This document shows positions 8,337 through 18,119 of a DNA stretch of 35,457 nucleotides, piece after piece (within the stretch, counting starts at the first letter, position 1; each line of letters starts with the position of its first letter). The translations under genes were made by a program, and so were the position numbers. A model generated the notes under the pieces. That model did not search any database and had not been told where the DNA came from. It saw only the letters and a list, made by a program, of their open reading frames with translations. This DNA comes from Bryobacterales bacterium (lineage in GTDB: Bacteria > Acidobacteriota > Terriglobia > Bryobacterales > UBA6623), in NCBI GenBank assembly GCA_022824585.1, contig JAJDZN010000106.1, positions 1 through 35,457 on the forward strand, given 5' to 3'.

Positions 8337-10217
8337 CTACGGGTTGTATCCCGAGCCCACCAAGACCGGGCCCTCGCTCGTCTGTACGAGCCGGACGAAG
8401 GACACCTTTCTCTGCTCCATGCCCGTGGCCGGATTCAGGAACTTGTAATACCAGAAGGTCTCTCCAAAAGAGACACCCGCCTCGTTCAAGTCCCGGCCGC
8501 CGTACAGCAGTTCTGGCTGCCTGCCCGACACAGCGAAGCTGGCGGGATTGCCGCTGAACTTGACCTCGCCGATGGTCGGGTCCACGCCGAACACGTATAC
8601 CGATCCGTATTTCCAGCGGGGATTGCCAGTGAGGATCGGGACGGCGAAGTATCCGCCCGATTCCAATAGGTATGCCGCGCACCTGACGAACTCCTGCAGC
8701 TTGGCGTCGCTCGGAAGAACCTCCAAGAGCAGGGCGTTGACCTCGCCGGGATCGCAGGTTCCCGGTAAGTCCCGCGAGTAGATTCCGGCGCCGATAGCTG
8801 CCCGGTCCCCGTTCCAGTCCATCTCGATCACGTACGAACTCTTCGGCTGGTTCAGCCCGGTCTCCGGGTTGGGGAACGCATAGTGGACCCAGCCCTCGTC
8901 CACCACCGACAAGACCCGGTGCAGCTCGTAGTAGTAGTCGTTCCCGAAGGCATCCACCGATGTCCCCCAGACCGAGCCCTCGCGGGACGGTTCCGGCGGA
9001 AACACATGCACCAAGGCGTCCTCCCCGGATGGCTGGACGCCGTCCACAAACACGTACGTCGGCCCCGCTCTCCAACGCGCGTCCTCGTTGAACGCCCGCC
9101 GCGCCTCTTCCTCGCCGTGCTCTAGGGCGTACTCCGCCGCGCACTGCACGAACGCTCGCACGTCCGCCCTCGTGCGCACAGCCGCTGCCGTCGCATAGTT
9201 GTCCGAGCAGCCCGGCCCCAGCGCGGCCCCGGCCGGCCCGGGTTGGTAGCCAGCGCCGACCAACAGCGGCACTCCCCGCGCCACCACCCGTTTGAAGAAC
9301 CCCACCTTCGGCACCACAGTGCCGGTAAAGGGACTCGCGAAGTGGTAGTAGATGAAGCTCTCGCCGAACGTCTCGCCGACATCAACCACGTTGCGCCCGC
9401 CGAACTGATCCAAGTACGGGTCCCGGCTCAGCCACTCGTGCAACGAGTTTCCGTTCACCCTCAGCCCGTTGCCGGTGATGACTTGGTTTCCCATCATGTC
9501 CAGCACGAACGCATAGCTGGTGCCATCCCTCCAGCGCGGGTCTTCCTCTAGGTCGTGCTTGGCGAAATAGCCAGTCGATTCCACGACCATCGACGCACAT
9601 CGCACGAACGCCCGCAGCGTGTCGTCGCTCGGACTTTCCGTGAGTGCCGCAGCGCTCACCTCATCTTCACTGCAGCTGCCGGGCACATCGGGCAAGTACA
9701 AGCCAGCACCGATGACTGCCGGGCTGCCCTTCCAGTCGACTCTGATTACATAGGAAGCCTTGGGCGTCCTCTTGCCCGTGACTGGATTGGGGTTCGAGTA
9801 GTACGTCCAGCCAGAGTCCCTATCGCGCATGATGCGATGAATCTCCGCAAAGAGGTCGGTTCCGAAATCGTTGATCGGTCCCCCCCGAGCCGTGCCCTGC
9901 ATCGACGGATCTGGCGGAAACACAAACCTTCTCGCGCTGTCGCCGGATGGCTGGATCTCTACGACGAAAACGTATATCGAGCCGTGCTTCCAGCGACCCT
10001 CTTCGTTGAAGGCCCGCAGCGACTCCTCCGGACCATTCTCATCCAAATACTGCTTGGCGCACTCTACGAAAACCCTGACGTCGTCCAGCTCGCGAACCGC
10101 ATTGGCCGAGATTCGCCGATCAGAGCAGACTTCATCGCTATGAGCGGCGGCAGGCACCCACGAGAACATCAGGGCAGCGAGGATCGCGACCAGCCTTGAA
10201 TTCGGTGTTCTTTGCAT
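8337..10217 (-). CDS. Exported protein of four tandem Cache-like domains
   Basis: A 626-aa protein with a Sec signal peptide (residues 1-26, cleavage near AAAHS) and then four domains of about 150 residues in an A-B-A-B order, near 31-180, 181-335, 336-487 and 488-626. Each domain starts with a Cys, has a second one in F-V-x-C-A, and continues with a G(S/T)xYxF strand, a GWxxY or FWYYxF segment, a PxTG loop and a closing strand like VIGAGLY. This matches single-Cache (sCache_2-type) sensor domains, which bind small ligands in the periplasm. No membrane helix, kinase, cyclase or methyl-accepting domain is attached, so it would be a soluble binding protein. A and B domains resemble their counterparts more than each other, which implies duplication of a two-domain unit. 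Ligand unknown. Confidence 0.78.
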   Translation of the reverse strand: MQRTPNSRLVAILAALMFSWVPAAAHSDEVCSDRRISANAVRELDDVRVFVECAKQYLDENGPEESLRAFNEEGRWKHGSIYVFVVEIQPSGDSARRFVFPPDPSMQGTARGGPINDFGTDLFAEIHRIMRDRDSGWTYYSNPNPVTGKRTPKASYVIRVDWKGSPAVIGAGLYLPDVPGSCSEDEVSAAALTESPSDDTLRAFVRCASMVVESTGYFAKHDLEEDPRWRDGTSYAFVLDMMGNQVITGNGLRVNGNSLHEWLSRDPYLDQFGGRNVVDVGETFGESFIYYHFASPFTGTVVPKVGFFKRVVARGVPLLVGAGYQPGPAGAALGPGCSDNYATAAAVRTRADVRAFVQCAAEYALEHGEEEARRAFNEDARWRAGPTYVFVDGVQPSGEDALVHVFPPEPSREGSVWGTSVDAFGNDYYYELHRVLSVVDEGWVHYAFPNPETGLNQPKSSYVIEMDWNGDRAAIGAGIYSRDLPGTCDPGEVNALLLEVLPSDAKLQEFVRCAAYLLESGGYFAVPILTGNPRWKYGSVYVFGVDPTIGEVKFSGNPASFAVSGRQPELLYGGRDLNEAGVSFGETFWYYKFLNPATGMEQRKVSFVRLVQTSEGPVLVGSGYNP

Positions 10218-10400
10218 TTCTTCACTTTAGCAGGCGCATCCCCTCTCTGGATGCCACCGGATCCCAAGGACAACTTGCGGTTCGAGCCACGCCATCCCGG
10301 CATGGTCCGCGGCGGAAAGCCCCGGGCCGCTGCTATAGTCTCGCGTGGGGCTCTCAAGCCACGCGGATACGCGGCCAACACCGCCTCAGAGGAATCAGCC

Positions 10401-11030
10401 ATGCCGCAAGACGCTCAATCCTCCAGCGATTCCCTCGCTGCAATCAGTGACCTCGAGCGCCAGATTCTCGAGTTGACCGAGCAGCTCAACGCGATGCGGC
10501 GCGCCGCCGCCGGCGCCCCGATCCCGGACTACCCCTTCCAGACCCTTGAAGGGGAACGGCGCTTGAGCGAGCTGTTCGGCGGCCGCGACAAGCTGCTCGC
10601 CATTCATAACATGGGCCAGGGCTGCCGCTACTGCACTCTCTGGGCGGACGGGATCAACGGCTTCCTGCCACACTTGGAGTCCGCGCTGGGGGTGGTGCTG
10701 CTGTCCAAGGATCCGCCCGCGACCCAGCGCCGCTTCGCCAACTCCCGCGGCTGGCGCTTCCGCCTCGCGTCTCACGGCGGCGGCGACTACATCCGGGAGC
10801 AGTCGGCCGCGCCCGGGGTCGACAACGGGCCCGGCGCCGTGCTCTACGAGCTCGACAACGGGACCGTCCTGCGCAAGAACGCCGTCGCGTTCGGGCCCGG
10901 CGACATGTTCTGCTCGGCATGGAACCTGCTCGCGCTGGCCGGCTTCGGCACGGACAACTGGACGCCGCGGTTTGGCTACTGGCAGCGTCCGGCCGCCCTC
11001 GACGACGGCGGCCTGAACGTGCTGGAGTAA
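10401..11030 (+). CDS. DUF899-family thioredoxin-fold protein
   Basis: A 209-aa protein. The start at 10401 has GAGGAA seven bases upstream; the frame is open further upstream but without protein-like sequence. After a helical N-terminus (ISDLERQILELTEQLNAMRR) comes the family core, with Y-x-F, LSELFGGRDKLLAIHNMGQG, the pair C-x-x-C in CRYCTLWADG, and the family C-terminal motif FGPGDMFCSAWNLLAL. DUF899 proteins adopt a thioredoxin-like fold, and the CxxC position suggests redox chemistry, but substrates are not established. The gene is monocistronic and converges with the DUF1501 gene. Confidence 0.85.
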   Translation: MPQDAQSSSDSLAAISDLERQILELTEQLNAMRRAAAGAPIPDYPFQTLEGERRLSELFGGRDKLLAIHNMGQGCRYCTLWADGINGFLPHLESALGVVLLSKDPPATQRRFANSRGWRFRLASHGGGDYIREQSAAPGVDNGPGAVLYELDNGTVLRKNAVAFGPGDMFCSAWNLLALAGFGTDNWTPRFGYWQRPAALDDGGLNVLE

Positions 11031-11063
11031 CCGGACGGCAGCCGCCAAGCGCCGCGCGCCGGC

Positions 11064-12485
11064 TCAAGCCAGGATGTCGTGGACGATCTCGCCGTGCACG
11101 TCCGTCAGGCGCATGTCCCGGCCGCTGTAGCGGTAGGTCAGGCGCTCGTGGTCCAGGCCTAGCAGGTGCAGCATCGTCGCGTGCAGGTCGTGCAAGTGCA
11201 CCTTGTTCTCGACAGCGAAGTAGCCGTACTCGTCCGTCGCGCCGTAACGCATGCCGCCCTTGACGCCGCCGCCAGCCAGCCACATGGTGTAGCCGAACGG
11301 GTTGTGGTCGCGGCCGGTCTTGTCGCTGAATTCGCTGTCGTTGGTCTGCGCGGTCGGCGTGCGGCCGAACTCCCCGCCCCACATCACGAGTGTCGAGTCC
11401 AGCAGGCCGCGCCCCTTGAGATCCTTCAGCAAGGCGGCGATAGGCTTGTCCGTTCCGCCGGCATTGATGCGGTGCCCCGACTTTAGGTTCTGGTGTTGGT
11501 CCCAGCGATCCTGCCCCTTGCGGGCAGGGGTTAGCAGTTCGACGAAGCGCACGCCGCGCTCGACCATGCGCCGTGCCAGCAAGCACTGGCGGCCGAACTC
11601 GCTCGTCTCGTCCTCCTCAAGGCCATACATGCTCCGCGTGACCTCCGATTCGCCGGAGAGATCGAGAAGTTCGGGCACAGCGCTCTGCATGCGGAACGCG
11701 AGCTCGTAGTTGGCAATGGTCGCGTCGATCTCGCTGACGCTGCCCAAGCGCTGCACCACCCCGCGGTTCAGCTTGCGGATCAAGTCGAGCTTGCCGGATT
11801 GCAGCTCCGGATCGGCCTCGAGCGGCACGATGTCGGCGATCGGATGCTCGCCGCGACGGAAGAGCGTGCCCTGATACGAAGCCGGCAGGAAGCCGCTGCC
11901 GAAACAGTCCATCCCGCCGGGCGGGATCAGGCCGCTGTCCAGCACCACGAAGCCGGGCAAGTCGTCGCACTCGCTGCCCAGCCCGTAAGTCACCCAGGCG
12001 CCCATCGACGGCCGCCCCTGAAATCCCGAGCCGGTGTGGACGAAGTAGTTTCCGGCGGTGTGCTCGGAATGGTCGGCCACCATCGAATTGATCACGCACA
12101 GATCGTCGGCGCACTCCGCCACGTGCGGAAACAGGTCGCTGACCCACAATCCAGACTGGCCGTGCTGGGCGAATTCGAACGGCGAGCCGAACACCTTGTC
12201 CGTGATGTTGAACACAGTCGTGGGCAGCTCTGGAAGCTGGATCGGCTGGCCGTGCTCGGCCCGCAGCCGCGGCTTCGGATCGAACGTGTCCATCTGGCCC
12301 GGGCCGCCGTCCATGTAGAGAAAGATGACGCTCTTGGCCTTGGCCGGGAAGTGCGGCGGCCGCACCGCCATGGGATCAGCCGCGCGGGACGTGTCCGCGC
12401 CCGCGCGCTGCTGCGCCATCAGCGCGGCGAGCGCCAGCCCTCCGAATCCAGCGGCGCTCTGCGACAGCCACTCCCTGCGCGTCAT
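11064..12485 (-). CDS. Tat-exported DUF1501 protein
   Basis: A 473-aa protein of the DUF1501 family, a branch of the alkaline-phosphatase/sulfatase superfamily. The N-terminus has a twin-arginine signal ([20 protein letters not shown]). Family motifs follow: [18 protein letters not shown] (metal-site aspartates), [21 protein letters not shown], and near the C-terminus [12 protein letters not shown] and [21 protein letters not shown]. Members occur mainly in Planctomycetes, Acidobacteria and relatives, usually next to a large DUF1549/DUF1553 cytochrome-like gene. That partner is absent here. The start has GAGGGGG just upstream. It diverges from leuB with 56 bp between start codons. The reaction catalysed is not known. 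Confidence 0.9.
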   Translation of the reverse strand: MTRREWLSQSAAGFGGLALAALMAQQRAGADTSRAADPMAVRPPHFPAKAKSVIFLYMDGGPGQMDTFDPKPRLRAEHGQPIQLPELPTTVFNITDKVFGSPFEFAQHGQSGLWVSDLFPHVAECADDLCVINSMVADHSEHTAGNYFVHTGSGFQGRPSMGAWVTYGLGSECDDLPGFVVLDSGLIPPGGMDCFGSGFLPASYQGTLFRRGEHPIADIVPLEADPELQSGKLDLIRKLNRGVVQRLGSVSEIDATIANYELAFRMQSAVPELLDLSGESEVTRSMYGLEEDETSEFGRQCLLARRMVERGVRFVELLTPARKGQDRWDQHQNLKSGHRINAGGTDKPIAALLKDLKGRGLLDSTLVMWGGEFGRTPTAQTNDSEFSDKTGRDHNPFGYTMWLAGGGVKGGMRYGATDEYGYFAVENKVHLHDLHATMLHLLGLDHERLTYRYSGRDMRLTDVHGEIVHDILA

Positions 12486-12541
12486 ACCCCCTCATGGTAG
12501 GCCAAGGCGGGGTCCGGTCAAACCGTACAATGGGATTTCCC

Positions 12542-13627
12542 ATGCATTGGAGAGTGCTCGTCCTTCCGGGCGACGGTATCGGTCCCGAGGTCACGCGCGA
12601 GGCCGTTCGCGTGCTGGAGCACGTGGCGGCGAAGTGGGGCCATTCGATCGAGCTGCGGGAAGGCCTGCTCGGCGGCGCGGCGATTCGCGCCACGGGAAAC
12701 CCGTTTCCCGCCGAGACGCGCAAGCTGGCCCTAGAGTCCGACGCCACGCTGCTGGGCGCGGTGGGCCTGCCCGAGTTCGATGACCTGCCGCCATCCGAGC
12801 GGCCTGAGAAAGGCCTGCTCGGCCTGCGCAAGGCGCTGGACGTGTACGCCAACCTGCGGCCGGTCTACTGCTACGAGAGCCTGATCGAGTCCTCGCCGCT
12901 GAAGAACGACATCGTGCGCGGCACGGACATCCTGATCGTGCGGGAACTCACCGGCGGCCTGTACTTCGGCCAGCCGCGCGGCGTCGAGGGCGCCGCGGGC
13001 GCCGAGACAGCCCTGAACTCGATGGTCTACTCGCGGGGGGAGATCGAGCGCGTTTGCCGCATGGCCTTCGAACTGGCGCGCAACCGGCGCGGCAAGCTCA
13101 CCTCGGTGGACAAGGCCAACGTGCTCGAGAACTCGCAGCTCTGGCGGCGCGTCGTGACCCAGCTGGCCGCGGAATATCCCGACATCGAACTCGAGCACAT
13201 GCTGGTCGACAACTGCGCGATGCAGCTGCTGCTGCGCCCGACCGCCTTCGACGTGGTGGTGACCGAGAACCTCTTCGGAGACATCCTCAGCGACGAGGGC
13301 TCGGTCCTGGCCGGCTCGATCGGCATGCTCCCGTCGGCCTCGATCGGCAGCCAGCTGCCCAACGGCGCGTGGCGCGGCCTGTACGAGCCCGTGCACGGAT
13401 CTGCGCCGGACATCGCCGGGCAGGGCAAGGCCAACCCGCTGGCCGCGATCGGCTCTGCCGCCGCCATGCTCGAGTACAGCTTCGGCTTGACCGAAGAGGC
13501 CGCCGCAATCAACGACGCCGTGAGCGCGGTGCTCGACAGCGGGCGCGTCACGGCCGATCTCAAGCCCGCCGGCCCTCCCGCCTCTACCGAGGAAGTGGGG
13601 CGGGCGGTCTGCGCGGCGATCAACTGA
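12542..13627 (+). CDS. leuB: 3-isopropylmalate dehydrogenase
   Basis: A 361-aa NAD-dependent beta-decarboxylating dehydrogenase that oxidises 3-isopropylmalate to 2-oxoisocaproate, the third step of leucine synthesis, in the cytosol. Visible family motifs are [15 protein letters not shown] at the N-terminus, [30 protein letters not shown], the metal and substrate loop [27 protein letters not shown] in two parts, and the NAD site [24 protein letters not shown] and the full length fit LeuB rather than isocitrate or tartrate dehydrogenases. The ATG at 12542 aligns with the usual family start; an upstream ATG at 12494 would add 16 atypical residues. leuA, leuC and leuD are not in the window, so it is unlinked here. 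Confidence 0.95.
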   Translation: MHWRVLVLPGDGIGPEVTREAVRVLEHVAAKWGHSIELREGLLGGAAIRATGNPFPAETRKLALESDATLLGAVGLPEFDDLPPSERPEKGLLGLRKALDVYANLRPVYCYESLIESSPLKNDIVRGTDILIVRELTGGLYFGQPRGVEGAAGAETALNSMVYSRGEIERVCRMAFELARNRRGKLTSVDKANVLENSQLWRRVVTQLAAEYPDIELEHMLVDNCAMQLLLRPTAFDVVVTENLFGDILSDEGSVLAGSIGMLPSASIGSQLPNGAWRGLYEPVHGSAPDIAGQGKANPLAAIGSAAAMLEYSFGLTEEAAAINDAVSAVLDSGRVTADLKPAGPPASTEEVGRAVCAAIN

Positions 13628-13793
13628 TCCGGCGCGTTCGCAAGAGCTGCGCCCGGCACCGCCCGCGGCCGCTCACCGCGCCCTGCAGGCGTTGCGACCC
13701 GCTGCCGTCCACGGCCTCGCTTCCGCTCAAGCGCGGCTGCTCAGCTCCGCGACTCGCTTGGCACGCCCCGGCGATCACGCTACCCTAGGCCAC

Positions 13794-14993
13794 GTGCAAA
13801 TCGATCGGCTCCGACTGATCGCGCCCGGCCTGCTCTTGGCTGCGACCGGCGTGGGCGCGGGGGACCTGATGACCGGCACCCTCGCCGGCACCGAACTCGG
13901 CACTGCGGTGCTGTGGGCCGCGCTCGCCGGCGCGTTCCTCAAGTTCGTGCTCAGCGAGGGCGTCGCGCGCTGGCAGCTGGCCAGCGGCTCCACCCTGCTC
14001 GAAGGCTGGCACCACAAGCTCGGAGCATGGATCCGCTGGCCGTTCCTGATCTATCTGTCCCTGTTCTCGGTGATCGTCGGACGCGCGCTGGCCAACGCGT
14101 GCGGCGTCGCCGGGACGGCGCTGCTGCCGATCGGGTCTGCCGAGACGTCGGTGATGGCCTGGGCGGCCCTGCATTCCGTCGCCGGCCTGCTGATCGTGCT
14201 GCGGGGCAGCTTCCGGGCGTTCGAATCCGTCATGTCGGTGTTGATCGGACTCATGTTCCTGACGGTGATCGGCACGACCGCCATGATCGCCCCGCCCGCG
14301 GGCGAGATCGCGGCCGGCCTGGTTCCTTCCATTCCCGCGGGCGGCAGCGCGTGGATCCTCGCCGTGCTGGGCGGCGTGGGCGGCACCGTGACACTGCTGT
14401 CGTACGGTTACTGGATCGCCGAGCTGGGCCGCCGCGGACCCGAAATGCTCCGCACCTGCAGGATCGACCTGGCCGTCGGCAACGGCGTGACGGCGGTCTT
14501 CGGAGTGTGCGTCATCGTCATCGGCTCGCAGATCGAGGTTCAGGGCAGCGGCGCGGCGCTCGCCACGCAAATGGCCGAGCGCCTGCAAGAAGCCGCCGGC
14601 CCGGCCGGCAAGTGGGTGTTCCTGGTTGGATTCTGGGGCGCCGTGTTCTCGAGCCTGCTGGGCGTGTGGCAGAGCATCCCGTACATGTTCGCCGACTTCT
14701 TCCGGCTCACCACCGGCGGAGGCGGGGACCTGCGCTCGTCCGAGGCCTACCGGTTCTGCGTCGTGCTGGTCGCGATCGTCCCGCTGTTCCTGCTGAACGC
14801 TCCGGTGCGGCAGATCCAACTCACCTACGGAATCGTGGGGGCCTGCTTCCTGCCCTTGCTGGCACTGACGCTGCTGCTGCTCAACGGCCGGACCAGCTGG
14901 GTCGGGCGGCAATTGCGCAATCCGCTCTGGATCAGCATCGCGCTCGGAACGTGCGTGGCTTTCTTCGCGGCCCTGCCGCTGCTGGACGGCTGA
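13794..14993 (+). CDS. NRAMP-family transporter lacking canonical metal-site motifs
   Basis: A 399-aa inner-membrane protein with about eleven hydrophobic helices and NRAMP fold signatures (GPGLLLAATGVGAGDLMTGT-like first helix, LKFVLSEGVARWQLASG). Manganese/iron NRAMP transporters have DPGN in helix 1 and an M-P-H motif in helix 6. Here helix 1 reads GVGAGD and helix 6 reads GGTVTLLSYGYW, so the usual metal ligands are missing. Substrate therefore cannot be assumed to be Mn or Fe; magnesium or another ion is possible. The GTG at 13794 begins exactly at the conserved N-terminus; in-frame sequence upstream is not protein-like and lies after leuB. Confidence 0.8.
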   Translation: MQIDRLRLIAPGLLLAATGVGAGDLMTGTLAGTELGTAVLWAALAGAFLKFVLSEGVARWQLASGSTLLEGWHHKLGAWIRWPFLIYLSLFSVIVGRALANACGVAGTALLPIGSAETSVMAWAALHSVAGLLIVLRGSFRAFESVMSVLIGLMFLTVIGTTAMIAPPAGEIAAGLVPSIPAGGSAWILAVLGGVGGTVTLLSYGYWIAELGRRGPEMLRTCRIDLAVGNGVTAVFGVCVIVIGSQIEVQGSGAALATQMAERLQEAAGPAGKWVFLVGFWGAVFSSLLGVWQSIPYMFADFFRLTTGGGGDLRSSEAYRFCVVLVAIVPLFLLNAPVRQIQLTYGIVGACFLPLLALTLLLLNGRTSWVGRQLRNPLWISIALGTCVAFFAALPLLDG

Positions 14994-15032
14994 GCGCCGC
15001 CTCTGCAAGCTGGCCGACGGACGCGCTCGAAA

Positions 15033-18000
15033 CTAGGCGGACCGCTGTTCCGCGCGCCCTTCGACCCAGGCGTAGATCGAGGGCAGCACGAGCAGCGTCA
15101 GCAACGTGGAGGTGACCAGCCCTCCGATCACCACCGTGGCCAGCGGCCTCTGGACCTCGGCGCCCGAACTGGTGGCCAAGGCCATGGGGATGAACCCCAG
15201 GCTCGCAACGAGCGCCGTCATCAATACCGGGCGGAGGCGAACCTGCGCGCCGCGCAGCGCCGACTCCCTCGCCGAGAAGCCGTCGGCGCGCATCTGCGTG
15301 AGGTAGCTCATCAGCACGACGCCGTTGAGCACCGCCACGCCGAACAAGGCGACAAATCCGACCCCGGCGGAGATGCTGAACGGCAAGTCCCGGATGTACA
15401 GCGCCACGATGCCGCCCGTTGCGGCCAGCGGCACGTTCAGGAAGACCATCGCGGCGAACTTGACCGAGCCGAAGGCCGTGTAGAGCAGCGTGAAGATCAT
15501 GAACAGTGCCAGCGGGACAATGATCGCCAGCCGCCGCGACGCCTCCTCCAGGTTTTGGAACGTCCCGCCGTATTCGATGTAGTAGCCGGCCGGCAGGGTC
15601 AGGTTTTCCTCGATGCCGCGCTGAACGTCCGCCACGAAGGTCGCCAGGTCGCGCCCGCGCACGTTCGCCTCGACCGTGATCCGGCGCTGGATGTTCTCCC
15701 TGCTGATCTGAGAAGGCCCCTCTTCGATGGAGAACTCGGCCAGCTCTCCCAAAGGAATGAGCCGGCCCCTCGGATCGGCTACCGGCAGGTGCTCGAGCTC
15801 TTCGATGCCGCCCCGGTCGGAGGGCTGGAAACGCACCTGCAGCGGAAACCGCCGCTGGCCCTCCATGACTTGCCCGGCCGTGCGGCCGCCCACCGTCTCG
15901 ACCGCTTCAAGCACGCTCGAGGCGTTGATGCCGTAGCGCGCGATCTGCTGCCGCAGCACCTTGATGCGCAAGAAGGGCAAGCCGGCCGTCTGCTCGACCT
16001 TGACGTCCGCCGCACCGGGGACATCCCTCGCGACCCTCGCGATCTCGTGCGCGGTCGCCTCGAGCTGGCCCAGATCTTCGCCATACAGCGTGATGGCAAG
16101 CTCGGACCGGATGCCCGCGATCAACTCTTGCACCCGCAGTTCGATCGGTTGCGAGTAGCTGAAGATGTTCCCCGGCACCCGCGCGGACAGGGCCTCGTCG
16201 AAGTGCCGCACAAGGCCCGCCTGGCTGCTCGCCGTCTCCCACTCGTCCTCGGGCTTGAGCAGGACATAGATGTCGCTGGTCTCGACGCCCATCGGATCCG
16301 TCGGGATTTCGGCCTGGCCGGTGCGCGAGACCACGCTCTCGACTTCCGGAAACTCCATCAGGATCTTCTCGATCATCGTCGTGCTCTTGACGGACTCGGT
16401 AAGGCTGACGCTGGGCAGTCGCCATGCTTGGACGGCAATCGAGCCTTCGCCGAGCCGGGGCACGAACTCGGCTCCCAGCCACGGAACCAGCGTCAGCGAC
16501 AGCGCGAAGATCAGAAGGGCTGCGAGCACGACCGCGTGCGGGCGGTCAACCGCCGATTCCAGCAACGGCCGGTAGGCTCGCTTGGCCCATCGCAGCAGCA
16601 CCGTCTGCTTCTCCCTCAGGCCCTTGCGGAAAGCCCAAGACGCCAGCACCGGCATGAGAGTCAAGGACAGGATCAGCGAGCCGACAAGCGCGAATATGAC
16701 CGTGAGCGCCATGGGCCGGAACATCTTTCCCTCGACCCCCTCCAGGGTCAGGATCGGCAGGTAGACGATGATGATGATCCCGACGGCGAAGACGATCGGC
16801 TTCGCAACCTCGCGCCCGGCGTCCAAGATCGCGCGATCCGTCGACACCCCCGCTTCCTTCCGCTCGGAGACCTTGCGCACGATGTTCTCGATCATCACGA
16901 CCGAGCCGTCCACGACCAGCCCGAAATCGATCGCGCCCAGGCTCATCAGGTTGCCCGACAGCCCGGCCCTGACCATCCCGGTGAACGCGAACAGCATCGA
17001 CAGCGGTATGGCGGTGGCAACTACCAAGCCCCCGCGCACGCTCCCCAGCAGCAGCAGCAGCACCGCCGCGACCAACAGGCCGCCCTCGACAAGATTGGTC
17101 CGCACCGTGGCGATGGTCCGGCGGATGAGATCGGTTCTGTCATAGAACACGTCGATCTCCACGCCCTCCGGCAGCGCGGTTCGCGCGACTTCGAGCTGCT
17201 GCTTCGCCCGCTCCACCACGACTCGCGAGTTCTCGCCCATCAACATCAGCACCACGCCCGTGACCGCTTCGCCCCGCCCGTCCCGCGTCACGGCGCCTTG
17301 GCGGACCAGCGCTTCGAGCGAGACGGCGCCGATGTCCTTGATGAAGATCGGCGTTCCGTCGATCGTGGCGCCCACCACGATGTTGCCGATATCCTCGGCC
17401 GATTCGATCAGGCCCTCCCCGCGGACGACGTATTGCTCCTGGTTCTTCTCGATATAGGCGCCGCCGGCATTGGCGCTGTTGTTCTCGATCGCCTCGTAGA
17501 CCTGGCCCAGCGAAACCTCCACGCTGGCGAGCTTGGCCGCGTCTAGCTGGATTTGGTAGGTCTTGGCCTCGCCGCCGTATGCGTTCACCTCGACGACGCC
17601 GGGCACCGAGCGCAGCCTGAAGGCGATCTCCCAGTCCAGAATGCTGCGCAGCTCCATCAGCGAATGCGTGCCGCTGCGCACTTCGAACTGGAGGATTTCG
17701 CCCAGTCCGGTCGAGATCGGGCCCAGTTCGGGAATTCCGTAGCCCTCGGGAATCGCGTCGCGCGCTTCTTCGAGCCGCTCCAATACCAGTTGGCGGGCGA
17801 GGAATACATCCATGCCCTCCTCGAAATAGACATACACCGCCGAAATGCCGAACCTCGAGACCGAACGGATCGTTTCGATTCCAGGCACGCCGCTGAGGGA
17901 AGTCTCGACGGGGAACGTGATGAACCTCTCGACCTCAAGCGGGCTGAGGCCGCTCGCACGGGTCAGCACTTGCACTTGGTTGGGCGTAACGTCCGGCACC

Positions 18001-18110
18001 GCATCGATCGGGAGACGGTACATGGAGTTCACTCCCACCGCGACCAGCATCGCGGTCATCACGAGAATCAGGAACTTGAAGCGCAGGGAGAACTCGATCA
18101 AGCGGTGCAT
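15033..18110 (-). CDS. CzcA/CusA-family heavy-metal RND efflux pump
   Basis: A 1025-aa inner-membrane proton-driven pump of the heavy-metal efflux RND family. It exports metal cations from periplasm or cytoplasm through a tripartite channel. The N-terminus (about residues 1-100), with RLPIDAVPDVTPNQVQV and GLSPLEVERFITFPVE, is diagnostic. The proton-relay residues sit in helix 4: D395, D401 and E408 in GAIDFGLVVDGSVVMIEN. This pattern is typical of divalent-cation (Zn/Co/Ni, CzcA-like) members, but I cannot fix the substrate from sequence alone. It is the last gene of a minus-strand operon (channel, two adaptors, pump), starting 9 bp after the second adaptor. Length and motifs are complete. 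I give no symbol because Czc and Cus types cannot be separated by eye. Confidence 0.95.
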   Translation of the reverse strand: MHRLIEFSLRFKFLILVMTAMLVAVGVNSMYRLPIDAVPDVTPNQVQVLTRASGLSPLEVERFITFPVETSLSGVPGIETIRSVSRFGISAVYVYFEEGMDVFLARQLVLERLEEARDAIPEGYGIPELGPISTGLGEILQFEVRSGTHSLMELRSILDWEIAFRLRSVPGVVEVNAYGGEAKTYQIQLDAAKLASVEVSLGQVYEAIENNSANAGGAYIEKNQEQYVVRGEGLIESAEDIGNIVVGATIDGTPIFIKDIGAVSLEALVRQGAVTRDGRGEAVTGVVLMLMGENSRVVVERAKQQLEVARTALPEGVEIDVFYDRTDLIRRTIATVRTNLVEGGLLVAAVLLLLLGSVRGGLVVATAIPLSMLFAFTGMVRAGLSGNLMSLGAIDFGLVVDGSVVMIENIVRKVSERKEAGVSTDRAILDAGREVAKPIVFAVGIIIIVYLPILTLEGVEGKMFRPMALTVIFALVGSLILSLTLMPVLASWAFRKGLREKQTVLLRWAKRAYRPLLESAVDRPHAVVLAALLIFALSLTLVPWLGAEFVPRLGEGSIAVQAWRLPSVSLTESVKSTTMIEKILMEFPEVESVVSRTGQAEIPTDPMGVETSDIYVLLKPEDEWETASSQAGLVRHFDEALSARVPGNIFSYSQPIELRVQELIAGIRSELAITLYGEDLGQLEATAHEIARVARDVPGAADVKVEQTAGLPFLRIKVLRQQIARYGINASSVLEAVETVGGRTAGQVMEGQRRFPLQVRFQPSDRGGIEELEHLPVADPRGRLIPLGELAEFSIEEGPSQISRENIQRRITVEANVRGRDLATFVADVQRGIEENLTLPAGYYIEYGGTFQNLEEASRRLAIIVPLALFMIFTLLYTAFGSVKFAAMVFLNVPLAATGGIVALYIRDLPFSISAGVGFVALFGVAVLNGVVLMSYLTQMRADGFSARESALRGAQVRLRPVLMTALVASLGFIPMALATSSGAEVQRPLATVVIGGLVTSTLLTLLVLPSIYAWVEGRAEQRSA

Positions 18111-18119
18111 GCCTCTCCC

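Noticed and set aside
15555..17546. A 663-aa open frame on the plus strand opposite the RND pump gene
   Set aside because: It is antisense to a clear CzcA-like gene, its composition (Arg, Asp, Gln, His-rich) mirrors the GC-rich reverse strand, and it has no domain.
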